The notes under the pieces: generated by a model | What the model saw: only the letters and a program-made list of their open reading frames with translations | Databases searched by the model: none | What the model was told of the DNA's origin: nothing | Program-made: the position numbers and the translations under genes | Assembly: GCF_900009135.1 (NCBI RefSeq) | Contig: NZ_LT797683.1 | Span: 50,715-114,714 of the forward strand | Direction of reading: 5' to 3' | DNA: 64,000 nucleotides | Origin: Planktothrix sp. PCC 11201 | GTDB taxonomy: Bacteria > Cyanobacteriota > Cyanobacteriia > Cyanobacteriales > Microcoleaceae | Part shown: positions 63,687 through 64,000 of the stretch, piece after piece | How the letters are laid out: the number at the start of each line of letters is the position of its first letter | Numbering within the stretch: the first letter of the stretch is position 1

Positions 63687-64000
63687 GAATAATACTCCTT
63701 AAACTGACGATAGTATAGTTTCGTTGCAGAAAATCAGGATAATTTTGATCCCGATTGTCTGGCCATTTTACGATTTATTACAACTATATCATAGTCGAAA
63801 TGAGTACAGTTAGACAAGACTCAGCGGGACTTAAACAAAAATCAAGATAGAACAAACGATTATGTATTGGTTGGCAATTAATCGAGAATGGACGGCGATC
63901 TCGGAATTACAGGCAGACATTAATTGATATATAGCAAGAGGCAATAGGGAATGGGCAATGGGCAATAGGTAAATACTTACTATAAGTAGCTTTTAGCTTT
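63687..64000. other. Upstream region of the peroxiredoxin gene, no gene seen
   Basis: These 314 bp at the window edge hold the peroxiredoxin promoter; on the minus strand TATACT, about 27 bp before the AAGGAG site, is a possible -10 box without a good -35. A short tandem repeat of GGCAATAGGGAATGGGCAAT type lies at 63938-63970. No open frame or RNA gene is visible. Confidence 0.5.

Noticed and set aside
1..64000. tRNA and rRNA genes
   Set aside because: I looked through the intergenic regions for cloverleaf and T-loop (GTTCRANNC) patterns and rRNA-like stretches and found none that I could support.

Overview
The window is chromosomal DNA from a filamentous, Planktothrix/Oscillatoria-like cyanobacterium. 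The evidence is the many HIP1 octamers (GCGATCGC, well over 25 by eye), two carboxysome shell genes (ccmK), a clpR-clpP pair, a CPP1-like J-domain membrane protein, UbiD, and several Uma2 (DUF820) genes. It mixes housekeeping loci with accessory islands. I found no rRNA, tRNA or CRISPR array.

Layout: 1-4139 (minus) is a four-gene molybdenum hydroxylase operon of the PaoABCD type: 2Fe-2S subunit, FAD/4Fe-4S subunit, Moco subunit and an XdhC-like maturation factor cut by the window edge. 4362-13694 (plus) is an accessory island: a C39-like cysteine peptidase, an unknown protein, an orthocaspase gene split by a 1142-bp IS5-type element, an LCAT-like alpha/beta hydrolase, a CHAT-NACHT-membrane protein and a tiny secreted peptide. 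A decayed strip follows (Uma2 fragment, type II toxin-antitoxin pair, glycosyltransferase remnant). 14986-23831 is a signalling block: a ~2130-residue Ser/Thr kinase-ATPase-histidine kinase-receiver hybrid, a second histidine kinase and a NarL-type regulator. 23885-31672 holds an RmlD-like reductase, two ccmK genes, mtnA, an FAD reductase, Uma2 genes, an exported protein and a VWA protein.

31728-40518 is mainly proteostasis and envelope: clpR-clpP, a J/TPR protein, an M23 peptidase, birA, pgeF, a CPP1-like protein and ftsH. 40729-49062 is one 2777-codon gene joining two methyltransferase, four GT4/GT2 glycosyltransferase and one GT41-like domain with three copies of a ~115-residue helical repeat. 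It is followed by three 110-bp tandem repeats. 49470-50978 is ubiD. 51156-56827 is a second accessory operon: sigma factor, DUF1822-like protein, pseudopilin, pentapeptide-membrane-CHAT protein. The remainder carries glyS, a Uma2 gene, an acyltransferase, a DUF4241 gene, a redoxin and a 2-Cys peroxiredoxin.

The main points for follow-up are the caspase/lipase/CHAT-NACHT island, in which removal of the insertion element and one 3-bp duplication restores a continuous 706-codon orthocaspase frame, and the sigma-pseudopilin-CHAT operon. Both place predicted cysteine proteases beside membrane-active or envelope partners. Short palindromes scattered between genes, and two such elements inside birA and the large kinase gene, show that small repeats have spread through this genome.
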